Position numbers and translations under genes: made by a program. From Crocinitomicaceae bacterium (GTDB lineage Bacteria; Bacteroidota; Bacteroidia; Flavobacteriales_D; Crocinitomicaceae), in contig JAHEMR010000003.1 in the NCBI GenBank assembly GCA_024643545.1, positions 62,001 to 126,000 on the forward strand: DNA of 64,000 nt. Reading direction: 5' to 3'. How positions within the stretch are numbered: the first letter of the stretch is position 1; each line of letters begins with the position of its first letter. The notes beneath the pieces are model-generated. The model did not search any database, was not told the DNA's origin, and worked only from the letters and a program-made list of their open reading frames with translations. Positions 17,893 to 27,224 of this stretch are shown here, one piece after another.

Positions 17893-18626
17893 CTTCAAAT
17901 TTACTTTTTGGATTTCTCATTGGATTGGCATCCAATTTTCATTGCATTGGAATGTGTGGCCCTTTGGCATTTGCCCTTCCAATCGATCGTTCGAGTACCA
18001 AGAAAAGCATACTTGGCGTTCTAAAATACAATTTAGGACGGATTTTCAGTTACAGTTTTCTCGGCATGCTAATCGGAATGTTTGGGTTTAGCGTCTCCTT
18101 GTTCAGCACAATGCAATGGTTAAGTATTTTATGTGGTTTACTTATCATCATAATGGCTTGGTCGAATCATGTTGAAAATTGGCCTTTATTAGGGAAATGG
18201 ACTAACTTAATGAGTTCATTCGTTCGAAGGATATTTGCCAAAACGAAAGAACTTCCACTCGCCTATCGTTCGTTTTCTTTTGGTCTTGCAAATGGGATTT
18301 TACCCTGTGGCTTGGTTTATCTCGGCTTAACAAATGCACTAGGAGCTCAAAACATCATAGGTTCAATGTTATCCATGGCTGCATTTGGAATAGGAACCTT
18401 TCCAGCGATGTTTTTTATGCCATTGATCGCAAAAAGTAAATGGAAAGTTCGCGTCTCAAAAACGATGATTGCTGTCGTTTTAACCATTATTGGTTCCCTA
18501 ACTATCCTTAGAGGAATGAACCTAGGGATTCCATTTGTGAGTCCAAAAATGAATCCCGTATTAAAAACGGAACACAAAGCGCCATCACTGGAATGTTGCA
18601 AGGATACATGCAGTATGAAAAAATAA
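17889..18626 (+). CDS. Sulfite exporter TauE/SafE-like membrane protein of the cco cluster
   Basis: A 245-residue protein with about six membrane helices of the TauE/SafE or UreH-like transmembrane family. Near the N-terminus it has a probable metal site, NFHCIGMCGPLAF (His18, Cys19, Met22, Cys23). A second half-repeat has ANGILPCGLVYLGL. The tail ends in CCKDTC followed by Met-Lys. Such proteins close many Bacteroidota cco operons and are suspected of copper handling. The His/Cys/Met motifs fit that idea, but the transported species is not proven. Last gene before the terminator. Confidence 0.85.
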   Translation: MTSNLLFGFLIGLASNFHCIGMCGPLAFALPIDRSSTKKSILGVLKYNLGRIFSYSFLGMLIGMFGFSVSLFSTMQWLSILCGLLIIIMAWSNHVENWPLLGKWTNLMSSFVRRIFAKTKELPLAYRSFSFGLANGILPCGLVYLGLTNALGAQNIIGSMLSMAAFGIGTFPAMFFMPLIAKSKWKVRVSKTMIAVVLTIIGSLTILRGMNLGIPFVSPKMNPVLKTEHKAPSLECCKDTCSMKK

Positions 18627-18729
18627 CATTCCGAGATCTTTTATAATGCTCCTTTTTCACAAGAACAATCATAATAGAGCAATGCATTTTATTTTCACTT
18701 TACAGGACAAGGAAAATCCTAACAACAAA

Positions 18730-18753
18730 AAAGGCGACCAATTGGTCGCCTTT
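18730..18753. terminator. Bidirectional rho-independent terminator between cco operon and T9SS gene
   Basis: AAAGGCGACCAATTGGTCGCCTTT region: a perfect 24-base palindrome whose stem is flanked by A on the left and T on the right, so it can stop both convergent transcripts. The rest of the 144-base gap (18627-18770) shows no gene or promoter. Confidence 0.88.
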
Positions 18754-18770
18754 CTCACTGTTATAATGAA

Positions 18771-21704
18771 TTACATTTTAATGAATTTCACCGATTCAGA
18801 TTGTTTACCTGAATTGAATTTCACAATGTAAGTTCCGTTAGCAAGGTTATCACCTTCAATTTGCAATGCGTTCGTTCCTTCATCCATAGATTTTCTGATG
18901 GATTTAACCAAGCGTCCAGTAATCGAATACACTTGAATTTCAACGATACCTGCATTTGCCAACTCAAACGTTACAGTTGTATTGTCGCGAGTTGGATTCG
19001 GGTACGTTTTTAATTTTGTGTCAAATTTCCCATTACCACCTGTTGAACCGTCGTTATCCATTCCTAAGAAAGCTGTCGTGCGCCAGATTCCACGACCAAA
19101 TGTTCCAAGGTAGATTTCACCTGGACGGTCATTTCCTTCATCAAATGATCTCCAAGACTGACGAACTTCATACACTGGAGTTCCTTCAAATCCTGCAGAA
19201 GAGTTCTCCCAAGAAGCTCCTCCGTTAGTCGAAATAAATGCACCACTTGAAGTTCCAACTACGATGATATCTGAATTATTACGGTCAATGATTCCATCGT
19301 AACAAGCAACACCTGGTGTAGTAATCGCTGTCAACGCCGTGAATGAAGGTGTTGTTACATTCGCATTCACACTGCGACGATTCACACCACCGAAACCTGC
19401 AAAACAAATGATATCATTTCCGTCGTTTGGATTCACTGCAATTCCTTCGTACGAAGTAGAAGTAATTTTGGTCGCTGTCGTAAAAGTCGGATTTGAAGTC
19501 GTACTTCCTGTAGTTATGTAACCAACTTTAGAAGCAAAGTTTGGATCACTTGTATATACAGATCCTAATCCATCAATTCTCCAAACACCATTTCCTGCAC
19601 TTACATAACAGTGATTCAAGTCTTTCGAAAATTCAACATCAATCGAGTTGAATGTACCTCCACCGATATTTCTAGCTACACACACCCATTGAGGACTCGT
19701 AACTGCTAATCTTAAAGCATTTCTTGTACCCCAAAGTTCACCATTATTCGCGTTCACATAAACAAGGAACCATGATTGATAAGGGTCTTGAACACGTACA
19801 GTATCCCAAGCAACATTGTAAATAACTGTATCACTTCCCATGGAAACTGTCTCCCCTGTAGCTGCATTCAAACCAAAATTTTCATTTCCTACTGTCAAGG
19901 TTGGTTCATAAACTAAAGTATCATCAAAATAATACGCCGTTGGAGCGACAAAAGTAATTGAATCACCTGACGATAGGGAAGGAACTCGGATAATTGAACC
20001 TGCCGCATAATTTTTTGTAGGAATCAATGTGACTGAATCTTTAGAATTCAAATCATAGTTCTCAGCAAGGAAAATCTCAGAGTGGAAAGGGTGATTTGGA
20101 CTAGCATCTGTTCCAGCTGGATCATAGGATGCCGGTAAAGTTGGAACAAATGAACTAAATGTTTGTCCTTTGTCTCCAGAACGTGAAATTGAGTTGTAAT
20201 AAACTGTAGAGAACATTACACGTGGATTAAAGAATGAAATCTCACATTCGAATCCATCTCCACCTTTAACTTGTCTAAATTCCTGTGGTGTTGATAAACT
20301 AAAGTCATTGTATAAGGTACCATTATCTTGAGCACCACCCATCACAGCTCCTGTTCTATCGAAAGCAATTCCGTAAAACTGGGTAACATTATATCCTCTA
20401 TTGGACGGATACCAAGTTTCACCAAAATTGTTCGAAACACCAATACCACCATCGTTACCAATATAAATTCGATTATTTGCATCCCACTTCATTTCGTGGT
20501 TATCAGCGTGTGCATAAATAGGTGAATTTGGTGCAACAAACCACTGACTGATTGTTTCAAAACCACCATAAGCTGGATTACTCACCTGTTGTTTCCATTT
20601 CCAAATATCGATTCCACCAATTAAAATCATTTCAGGGTCTGTCGGTTTTACTGATACGACACTGTTGTAGGTTCCTTGATCTCTGTAAATATCAAATTCA
20701 CTTGGTGGTCCTGATGCACCTACGAACTGACTCCATGTTTCACCATCGTTGTGAGAAACGTGCATACTCATTAAGTTACTGTTCGTACGAACGGCATACA
20801 ACGAATAATGATTCGAAGAATTTTTGATTGGTGAAATGGCATACTCGATGCGAGCTGCACCATTCGGAACTAAATCACTTGTAGCAGCACCCGATTTGTC
20901 CACAAATGCAACACCTGCATTCGTTGAAACATACGTTTTATTTGCACCAAAAGAGGCAACTACAACATTACCATCCTTAGAGATTTGCAAAGCCGCACAT
21001 CCGCCATTCGCACCTGCTACAGTAACCGATGTCAAGGCAGAATCACCAATTTTCCATTTTTTCAAACCAGTTGATGTAGCCATCCATACATAATTATCGG
21101 CATTTGAGCTTACAATTTCTGTACAGCTAGAGGTACCTGGAATTGATTGCCATGTAAACCCAAAATCAGTTGAATACCAAACGCCATTACCATTCCAGCT
21201 TTCGTTGTTTGAACCAGTTGCAACAAAAATGGTATTGTCAGGAGTTTGCGTCATGGAAGAAATGTACGGATTTCCACCTGCGGCAATGTATGAATCAACG
21301 CGATTCCATGTATTTCCTTTGTTATTGGATACAAACAACCCACCTGAAACACCACCCGCCCAAACACGGTTAATGTTCGATCTGTCCGGTTGAATGGCAC
21401 GTGTGCGTCCACCAATGTTGTCTGGTCCCATCGATTCAAAAACAATTGATTTCGATTTTTTCATTTTACGAATTTGACCATCAATCTGAGCTAGTTTTTC
21501 TGCTGAAACTGGCTGACCAGTCGTCACATCAATGTAGCGAGCTCTCAACCAAGCCATCGCATCATCAGAAGAATTCTCTTCTAATGAAGTCAAACTTTCT
21601 TGTTTGTATTTTCCTTCTGATGGAAATAACATTAAAGCGCTAACAGCAGCAGCAATAATCCCCGCAAACATCAGAGAACCAAATACATAGACTTTCTTAT
21701 TCAT
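18771..21704 (-). CDS. Large T9SS-secreted protein with BNR/Asp-box beta-propeller repeats
   Basis: A 977-residue protein. An N-terminal hydrophobic segment (about 6-27) serves as a signal. The body has many Asp-box-like motifs (SNNKGNTW, STDFGFTW, SHNDGETW, SNNFGETW, STNGGASW), each followed by beta strands, as in sialidase or VPS10-type propellers. The last about 80 residues are a T9SS type A sorting domain: KTYPNPTRDNTTVTFEL, EIQVYSITGRLVKSI, LANGTYIVKF and VKFIKM. It should therefore be exported and cleaved or attached at the cell surface. No catalytic sialidase Arg triad is assigned, so the activity is unknown. A TAAATTTG box at 21768-21775 (minus) could serve as promoter but lacks a partner -33 element. 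Confidence 0.88.
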   Translation of the reverse strand: MNKKVYVFGSLMFAGIIAAAVSALMLFPSEGKYKQESLTSLEENSSDDAMAWLRARYIDVTTGQPVSAEKLAQIDGQIRKMKKSKSIVFESMGPDNIGGRTRAIQPDRSNINRVWAGGVSGGLFVSNNKGNTWNRVDSYIAAGGNPYISSMTQTPDNTIFVATGSNNESWNGNGVWYSTDFGFTWQSIPGTSSCTEIVSSNADNYVWMATSTGLKKWKIGDSALTSVTVAGANGGCAALQISKDGNVVVASFGANKTYVSTNAGVAFVDKSGAATSDLVPNGAARIEYAISPIKNSSNHYSLYAVRTNSNLMSMHVSHNDGETWSQFVGASGPPSEFDIYRDQGTYNSVVSVKPTDPEMILIGGIDIWKWKQQVSNPAYGGFETISQWFVAPNSPIYAHADNHEMKWDANNRIYIGNDGGIGVSNNFGETWYPSNRGYNVTQFYGIAFDRTGAVMGGAQDNGTLYNDFSLSTPQEFRQVKGGDGFECEISFFNPRVMFSTVYYNSISRSGDKGQTFSSFVPTLPASYDPAGTDASPNHPFHSEIFLAENYDLNSKDSVTLIPTKNYAAGSIIRVPSLSSGDSITFVAPTAYYFDDTLVYEPTLTVGNENFGLNAATGETVSMGSDTVIYNVAWDTVRVQDPYQSWFLVYVNANNGELWGTRNALRLAVTSPQWVCVARNIGGGTFNSIDVEFSKDLNHCYVSAGNGVWRIDGLGSVYTSDPNFASKVGYITTGSTTSNPTFTTATKITSTSYEGIAVNPNDGNDIICFAGFGGVNRRSVNANVTTPSFTALTAITTPGVACYDGIIDRNNSDIIVVGTSSGAFISTNGGASWENSSAGFEGTPVYEVRQSWRSFDEGNDRPGEIYLGTFGRGIWRTTAFLGMDNDGSTGGNGKFDTKLKTYPNPTRDNTTVTFELANAGIVEIQVYSITGRLVKSIRKSMDEGTNALQIEGDNLANGTYIVKFNSGKQSESVKFIKM

Positions 21705-21821
21705 ATACTATTTTTTTTCTTTACTAAATACGACTGCCAAAATAAGCAATATTCCTTAAAATTAATACAAATTTAATTTCAAAAAAAATATTTCCGGCAT
21801 TTAAACAAGCTATTTTATTAC

Positions 21822-22694
21822 TTAATCGAACAAATGTTTTTCTGCATGGTACGAGGAGCGCACTAGCGGCCCACTTTCAACAAACCTAAATCCCATTTCC
21901 AATCCTAAAACACGGTATTTTTCAAATTGACTCGGCTCAATAAACTCCATCACTGGCAAATGCTTTGGAGTTGGTTGTAAATATTGGCCTAATGTCAAGA
22001 TATCTACCCCAACAGCACGCAAATCTTGCATTGTTTCAATTACCTCATCCACCGATTCACCGAGTCCAAGCATGACTCCTGATTTTGTTCTCATCCCTCC
22101 TTTTTTTAGGCGGAATAATACCTCTAAACTTCGGTCATATTTTGCTTGAATTCGCACTTGCTTTGTCAAACGACGAACTGTTTCTAAATTATGCGAAACA
22201 ATCTCAGGAGCGACCTGAATAATAACCGCTAAATTCTCCCATTTTCCAGCGAAATCTGGTATTAATGTTTCCAACGTAGTTCCAGGAGATTGTTGACGAA
22301 TTGCTCGAACCGTTTGCGCCCAAATTTCAGCGCCTCCATCCTTTAAATCATCGCGATCAACAGATGTAATTACGGCATGTTTGACACCCATAATTTTTAC
22401 ACTGTTCGCTACTCTTCCCGGCTCAAATTCATCTACTTCTTCAGGCTTTCCCGTTTGAACGGCACAGAATCCACACGAACGTGTGCAAATATTACCTAGA
22501 ATCATAAAGGTTGCTGTTCCTTCCCCCCAACATTCCCCCATATTTGGACAACTTCCACTTTCACAAATGGTATGCAGTTTATGTTGATCAACCAAACTAC
22601 GGACATTTCGATAGTTTTCTCCTGTCGGTAATTTTACACGAAGCCATTTCGGTTTTTTTATTCGAATGGTTGATTGGTCAGTTGTATTTTCCAT
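21822..22694 (-). CDS. lipA: Lipoyl synthase
   Basis: LipA inserts two sulfurs into octanoyl groups on lipoyl domains, using radical SAM chemistry. The 290-residue product has the auxiliary cluster Cys-x4-Cys-x5-Cys ([12 protein letters not shown]), the SAM cluster Cys-x3-Cys-x2-Cys (CTRSCGFC), [16 protein letters not shown] and the C-terminal RSSYHAEK segment that holds the serine ligand. It is 21 bases downstream of the acyltransferase gene on the same strand, so it may share its transcript. Confidence 0.97.
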   Translation of the reverse strand: MENTTDQSTIRIKKPKWLRVKLPTGENYRNVRSLVDQHKLHTICESGSCPNMGECWGEGTATFMILGNICTRSCGFCAVQTGKPEEVDEFEPGRVANSVKIMGVKHAVITSVDRDDLKDGGAEIWAQTVRAIRQQSPGTTLETLIPDFAGKWENLAVIIQVAPEIVSHNLETVRRLTKQVRIQAKYDRSLEVLFRLKKGGMRTKSGVMLGLGESVDEVIETMQDLRAVGVDILTLGQYLQPTPKHLPVMEFIEPSQFEKYRVLGLEMGFRFVESGPLVRSSYHAEKHLFD

Positions 22695-22715
22695 GCTGCT
22701 TTAAAACAAGTTTAT

Positions 22716-24038
22716 TCAATTATTGTTTAAATCAATCTCCATTTGAATGCGATCATATAATGCTTCTCTTTTGAGCCAAATCATTCCCGAACGGTCACAT
22801 TTTTTTGCCTTTTGCACACTTTGCCAATTCGATAGCGCACTTCGCCACTCATACCATACTAGCCCAATTAAGCCGATACATATGAAATAACCAAAAACAA
22901 TTATGAAATCTAGGTTTAATATGCTTGGAGCGAGGAAAAGAATGGGCAAGTTGAAAAACAACATCCCGAACATCGTTAACACCATTTTAGTCGAACACCA
23001 AAATACTTTGCGTTTAAATGTTTTCTCCACAAACCGTTTAACGAGTCTATAAGGCACATAGGAGTGAAGAAAACCGATGAATGCCACTGGAGACATCACT
23101 AAAAACAATGAAATTCGAAAGAAATTCGTTTTTTGTTTGCTTTGAAAAAAATGATTTTCTGTAAGTCCTTCTTTTGTTAGTGCGTCAAAATAACCAGACA
23201 ATTCTTCTTTTAAATCAGCGAGTTTCTGTGGATATTCCCCTCCAAATTGATTGATGTAATTCGCCAGTTCTTTGGAGTATCTCCATCGCTGAACCAAAAG
23301 GATTTTATCATTGAAACAATGTGGATCCATCCCTTGACGTGTAATTTTCATTACTTGATCGTGAAAGGCGAAGTCTTGTTCAAGCTCAATGTGTGTAATT
23401 ACACCTGTTAGTTTCTGCTCTAGAATACGGTTTAGTTCATTAATGGTCCGCGCTGGATTCTCTTCATACTGTTCGCGGTAATCATTCAAAATAATGGGCT
23501 CGGACTCTGCCATAACTAAGTCACTGCGCATGACGTTGGGATTTGCATAGTTACAACCTAATCCTACCAGTTTTATTTCCGTTTTCCAATCTGATGTTTC
23601 TAATGCTGAAAATCCAATTCTAAGTGCGCCTTTTTTAAGTGGCTTCAAACGACGCTCAAAAACATCATCTGTCATTCCCTCCCCAAAAATCAACAAGTTT
23701 CTTTTACTTGTTAGAATTTCTGTAGCCTTACGGAATGAGCCCTTGTTGTTCTCCGCAGTATTCCCCCCATCATGTTGACGGTAAATGGGAATCATGTGAG
23801 CACTAGAAAGAATAGGCTTGTTCCATTTTGAGAACACATCTGACCTCGTCATGAAAAATAATATCGGCCTTCTTAAAACGGATGCAATTAATGGATCCAT
23901 GAATGCCGAGGCGTGATTACTCACATATATGGTACTCCCGAAAAACTTTTTGGTTGGATTCACCAACCGGATTTTTCGAAAATACAATCGAAGTGAATAA
24001 GTCAATAAAATGTTAAAAATTAAATAAATGATCCTCAT
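22716..24038 (-). CDS. Glycerol-3-phosphate/1-acylglycerol-3-phosphate acyltransferase-like protein
   Basis: A 440-residue membrane enzyme of the PlsC-like acyltransferase superfamily. The catalytic block is SNHASAFMDPLIAS, with five rather than the usual four residues between His and Asp, similar to the yeast Gpt2/Sct1 branch. It is followed by RSDVFSKW, PIYRQHDG and the phosphate-binding block LLIFGEGMTDD...LKPLKKGALRIGF. The C-terminal half has about four membrane helices (315-410). It probably acylates a glycerophosphate in phospholipid synthesis; the exact substrate is not shown. The ATG at 24036-24038 faces ddl across 120 bases in which no perfect -7 box is seen. Confidence 0.85.
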   Translation of the reverse strand: MRIIYLIFNILLTYSLRLYFRKIRLVNPTKKFFGSTIYVSNHASAFMDPLIASVLRRPILFFMTRSDVFSKWNKPILSSAHMIPIYRQHDGGNTAENNKGSFRKATEILTSKRNLLIFGEGMTDDVFERRLKPLKKGALRIGFSALETSDWKTEIKLVGLGCNYANPNVMRSDLVMAESEPIILNDYREQYEENPARTINELNRILEQKLTGVITHIELEQDFAFHDQVMKITRQGMDPHCFNDKILLVQRWRYSKELANYINQFGGEYPQKLADLKEELSGYFDALTKEGLTENHFFQSKQKTNFFRISLFLVMSPVAFIGFLHSYVPYRLVKRFVEKTFKRKVFWCSTKMVLTMFGMLFFNLPILFLAPSILNLDFIIVFGYFICIGLIGLVWYEWRSALSNWQSVQKAKKCDRSGMIWLKREALYDRIQMEIDLNNN

Positions 24039-24158
24039 CGTCCGCGAAGTTACGAATTTTCAAATTTCTGTTTTAACAATACCTTGTATAATAACTTTTA
24101 TTCGCGTTCAATTCTTGATCAATAAGTAAACATTACCTTCGCTAGATAAAGAAAAGAT

Positions 24159-25127
24159 ATGAAACGAATTGGATTATTTTGTGGGGGATTTTCGTCTGAA
24201 TATGCGATTTCCATGTTAAGTGCGAACACCATTCAGGAAAACTTCCCTAAAAATTACGAGGTCGTAAAAATTACCGTATCAAAGAAACAATGGTTAGTTG
24301 ATTTTCAAGGTGAATCTGTCCCGTTCGACTTAAATACAGGTGGATTCGTTTTTAAAGGTAATCACTTCTCCATAGACGCCGGACTAATTTACATCCATGG
24401 GAATCCCGGAGAAAACGGAAAAATTCAAGCGCTTTTGGACATGCATGAAATTCCATATCTGAACGCCGGTCCACTTGCCTCTTCCCTATCTTTTGATAAA
24501 TGGTTTTGCAATCAGTTTCTACGTGCTTTTTATATCCCTGTAGCCAAATCAATCTTTTTAAGTCACATAGACGAGTTGACACATTCGGAAATTATTGAAA
24601 CACTTGGACTACCAATCTTTGTGAAACCCTCCGATTCAGGATCGAGCTATGGGATTTCAAAGGTGAAGCATGCATCAGAACTTGATCAAGCATTGAAAAG
24701 TGCATTTAAAGAAGGAAGAACAGTTGTGTTAGAATCCTTTTTAGACGGAATCGAAGTAACATGCGGCGTATACCAAACGAAAAACGGACTTAAAGCACTT
24801 CCGTTAACAGAAATAGCTTCAGAAAATGAGTTCTTTGATTACGATGCAAAGTACAATGGAAAATCTCAGGAAATTACACCCGCTCGGGTTTCACCTGAAA
24901 TCACCATTCAAGTGCAAGAACGCGCAAAAAAAATCTATCAATTACTTCAATTGCGCTCGATTTCTCGCATTGACTTTATGATTGTTGGCGGTGAACCTCA
25001 TGTAATCGAAGTCAATACAACTCCTGGCTTCTCACCAGCGAGTATCGTACCACAAATGTTGGCTTGCGCTGGAATAAGTATCGAGTCCTTTTGGGAATCT
25101 ATTGTTTCATTTGAACTGCAGGATTAA
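24159..25127 (+). CDS. ddl: D-alanine--D-alanine ligase
   Basis: Ddl joins two D-alanines with ATP for peptidoglycan precursors. The 322-residue ATP-grasp enzyme starts with GLFCGGFSSEYAISM (the Glu of the D-Ala1 site). It shows FVKPSDSGSSYGISKV (ATP loop), LESFLDGIEVTCGV, EFFDYDAKY, the omega-loop segment, and ISRIDFMIVGG...VIEVNTTPGF with metal-binding Asp, Glu and Asn. It ends on a TTAA shared with the convergent dacB stop, so the enzymes that make and cut the D-Ala-D-Ala dipeptide are end-to-end neighbours. Confidence 0.96.
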   Translation: MKRIGLFCGGFSSEYAISMLSANTIQENFPKNYEVVKITVSKKQWLVDFQGESVPFDLNTGGFVFKGNHFSIDAGLIYIHGNPGENGKIQALLDMHEIPYLNAGPLASSLSFDKWFCNQFLRAFYIPVAKSIFLSHIDELTHSEIIETLGLPIFVKPSDSGSSYGISKVKHASELDQALKSAFKEGRTVVLESFLDGIEVTCGVYQTKNGLKALPLTEIASENEFFDYDAKYNGKSQEITPARVSPEITIQVQERAKKIYQLLQLRSISRIDFMIVGGEPHVIEVNTTPGFSPASIVPQMLACAGISIESFWESIVSFELQD

Positions 25128-26590
25128 TATTGCGCCATTGCGTTCAATATTTTTTCCATTTTCGCTACTTCGGTTTCACTCGAACATGAAAAGTTATTTG
25201 CACACAGTGAGAACGCAATAATCTTTCCGGTCGACGAATAAACATAGCCAGAAAAAGCTTTAACGCCTTTCAATGTTCCGCTTTTCATGTAAATTTTACC
25301 CTGACCCGCCCCATCGACACAAACATATTTCACCGTTCCTGTTTTACCGGCAACAGGCAATGTCGATTTGAATTGCTCAAATTTCTTCGATTGATACATG
25401 TAACTTAAAAGCTGGCAAAAATGATCCGCAGAAATGGCGTTAGACCGAGACAATCCGCAACCATCATGAAAAACCATTCCTTTCATATCAATTTTTGATT
25501 TCCAATAATCCGTTAATATTTCTAGTCCAACTTTCGTACTCCCATCTCCTTTTTCATGGTAAGCAATGGCATGCAATAATCCATCCGCAAATAAATTCAC
25601 ACTTTTTTGGTTGGTCCAATAAGCGATTTCCTGAACGGTTTTACTTTTTATTTCAAAGAGTAAAAATTTATTTTCGTACCCATTTGCATGTAGCTCTTTT
25701 TGATGCAATCGATAGCCTTTCGCACCATCCTCTACTTGAATGTTATTTTTTAACAAGACATTAAGCCATTCTTGACACAACTGAAATTCTGGATCGGGCA
25801 TACTTCCTTTTACAATATAAAAGGAGCGATTACATGGTATACTGCCTGTAATTTTTCGATTGTACTCAAACGCATCCCCGTAGATGGAAGTTTGATCCGT
25901 ACCTACATTTGCAGAAAGTGCTTTGTTCTCTAATTGAAATCCTTTGATCTCGGGAAAAACACCAAGATAATTAGCTTTTGAACCAGCTGATCCTGTTTTG
26001 AATTGCAGTTTTACCGTGTTGTCATAAAAATTTAGTCCCCCAGCAAAAGCACCATAATAATTTCCCACATCACCATCACTCCAAGTAGCAGGTGTCCCTT
26101 CATAACCGAATTCGGATCCATCTGCAATGAGTGCTCCTTCAATGAACTTAATTCCTTTTGATTTTAGGGAATCGGTCCAATCTTGCAAGAAAGTCAATTC
26201 TTTGTTTTCCTGATTAAAATACTTACTTCCTAATCCTACGTCCCCTCCACCTCTAATCCAGATATTGCCATGTAACACACTGTCCTTGTCAATAAATCCA
26301 TCCATGTAAATACGCGTCGTACATTGATAATCACCTCCAAGAATTTCCAAAGCACTACTAGTGGAGAAAAGTTTCATTGTTGACGCAGCAACCAAAGGTG
26401 TTTCTGCATGAAAATCAGCGATTTTCTCTCCTGTTGATAAGTCTATCGCTTTGAAGGAAATTTTCGCGTTTTTGTTAACCGGATCTTGAACAAATTGATT
26501 CACAGCTGTATTCAAGGAAACTTGAGCAACCATTGGTTGAACAAATAAGAAAGTCAGTAAAGAATAACTTAAGAATAGTATGATTTTCAT
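25124..26590 (-). CDS. dacB: D-alanyl-D-alanine carboxypeptidase/endopeptidase (PBP4 family, peptidase S13)
   Basis: A 488-residue periplasmic penicillin-binding protein of class C. The signal peptide is about 1-22. SxxK is in ASTMKLFSTS (about residue 71), SxN in GLSRSNAIS and KTG in GKTGTVKYV. The long insert between SxxK and SxN is typical of PBP4. The start at 26590 (MKIILFLSYS) was chosen over TTG/ATG options further up because it gives a clean signal peptide and lies 12 bases after a TAATTTTG box. It trims or cleaves peptidoglycan cross-links. Confidence 0.93.
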   Translation of the reverse strand: MKIILFLSYSLLTFLFVQPMVAQVSLNTAVNQFVQDPVNKNAKISFKAIDLSTGEKIADFHAETPLVAASTMKLFSTSSALEILGGDYQCTTRIYMDGFIDKDSVLHGNIWIRGGGDVGLGSKYFNQENKELTFLQDWTDSLKSKGIKFIEGALIADGSEFGYEGTPATWSDGDVGNYYGAFAGGLNFYDNTVKLQFKTGSAGSKANYLGVFPEIKGFQLENKALSANVGTDQTSIYGDAFEYNRKITGSIPCNRSFYIVKGSMPDPEFQLCQEWLNVLLKNNIQVEDGAKGYRLHQKELHANGYENKFLLFEIKSKTVQEIAYWTNQKSVNLFADGLLHAIAYHEKGDGSTKVGLEILTDYWKSKIDMKGMVFHDGCGLSRSNAISADHFCQLLSYMYQSKKFEQFKSTLPVAGKTGTVKYVCVDGAGQGKIYMKSGTLKGVKAFSGYVYSSTGKIIAFSLCANNFSCSSETEVAKMEKILNAMAQY

Positions 26591-26602
26591 TGAACAAAGA
26601 TG

Positions 26603-26635
26603 CAAAATTATTGTAATAACATGGATATCGTCAAA
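26603..26635 (-). promoter_or_regulatory. Candidate dacB promoter (-33 TTTG, -7 TAATTTTG)
   Basis: On the minus strand, TTTG (26632-26635) is followed after 21 bases by TAATTTTG (26603-26610), close to the Bacteroidota promoter layout, 12 bases before the dacB ATG. A copy of the TTGTAATA repeat (26611-26618) sits directly against the -7 box, inside the spacer. Confidence 0.6.
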
Positions 26636-26661
26636 AACTTGTAATATTGTGGGTATTACAA
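26611..26661. repeat. Three copies of TTGTAATA, possible operator between dacB and rfbC
   Basis: TTGTAATA occurs at 26611-26618 and 26639-26646, 28 bases apart in the same orientation, and inverted (TATTACAA) at 26654-26661. The last two form an 8-bp perfect inverted repeat around TTGTGGG. The set covers the divergent dacB/rfbC promoter region. This could be a binding site for a dimeric regulator, or the inverted pair could form a hairpin in the rfbC leader. Confidence 0.5.
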
Positions 26662-26677
26662 AAAATGAAGCATTAAC

Positions 26678-27220
26678 GTGAAAATAAAATACGAATTTCC
26701 GGAAGGACTTGTGTCCGTTTATCCAACTTTGTTTGGTGATGAAAGAGGTTTTTTTCTTGAGGCATTTAACGAGAAAAACTATGCGGAATTTATCCCTGAT
26801 TTAACTTTTGTACAGGATAATTTATCCAAATCTAAAAAAGGCGTTCTTCGTGGCTTGCATTTTCAAGCGCCTCCTTTTGATCAAGGAAAGCTCGTACAAG
26901 TTATCACAGGAAGTGTGTTGGACGTTGCCGTGGATATTCGCAAGAATTCACCAACATACGGACAGCATTTCAAGGTTGTCTTGAATACAAACGAACGAAA
27001 TCAACTTTGGATTCCGCCCGGATTCGCACATGGATTTGCCTGTCTGGAAGACGACACGATTTTCTCCTACAAATGCACCAATAATTACAGCAAAGCACAC
27101 GAAGGTTGCATCCTCTGGAATGACGCGGATTTAAACATTGACTGGGAAATTCAAGATCCGTTAATTTCCGAAAAAGACCAAGAAGGATGTTCATTTAAAG
27201 ATTTTCAAAGCCCATTTTAA
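26678..27220 (+). CDS. rfbC: dTDP-4-dehydrorhamnose 3,5-epimerase
   Basis: RfbC/RmlC epimerises dTDP-4-keto-6-deoxyglucose on the way to dTDP-L-rhamnose for surface polysaccharide. The 180-residue cupin shows FGDERGFFLEAFN, QDNLSKSKKGVLRGLHFQ (catalytic His in GLHFQ), VLDVAVDIRKNSPTYG, WIPPGFAHGFACL and YKCTNNYSKAHEG (catalytic Tyr). The start is GTG at 26678; an in-frame stop at 26666 rules out a longer form and there is no nearby ATG. Other rhamnose genes are not in the window. The downstream uvrA begins 4 bases after its stop. Confidence 0.94.
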   Translation: MKIKYEFPEGLVSVYPTLFGDERGFFLEAFNEKNYAEFIPDLTFVQDNLSKSKKGVLRGLHFQAPPFDQGKLVQVITGSVLDVAVDIRKNSPTYGQHFKVVLNTNERNQLWIPPGFAHGFACLEDDTIFSYKCTNNYSKAHEGCILWNDADLNIDWEIQDPLISEKDQEGCSFKDFQSPF

Positions 27221-27224
27221 GTAA

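Noticed and set aside
18646..18831. 61-codon plus-strand frame in the cco/T9SS gap
   Set aside because: It runs through the bidirectional terminator and into the T9SS gene on the other strand; no coding features.
18771..21704. 977-residue BNR protein as a phage or toxin component
   Set aside because: The signal, propeller repeats and T9SS tail explain it, and no mobile genes surround it.
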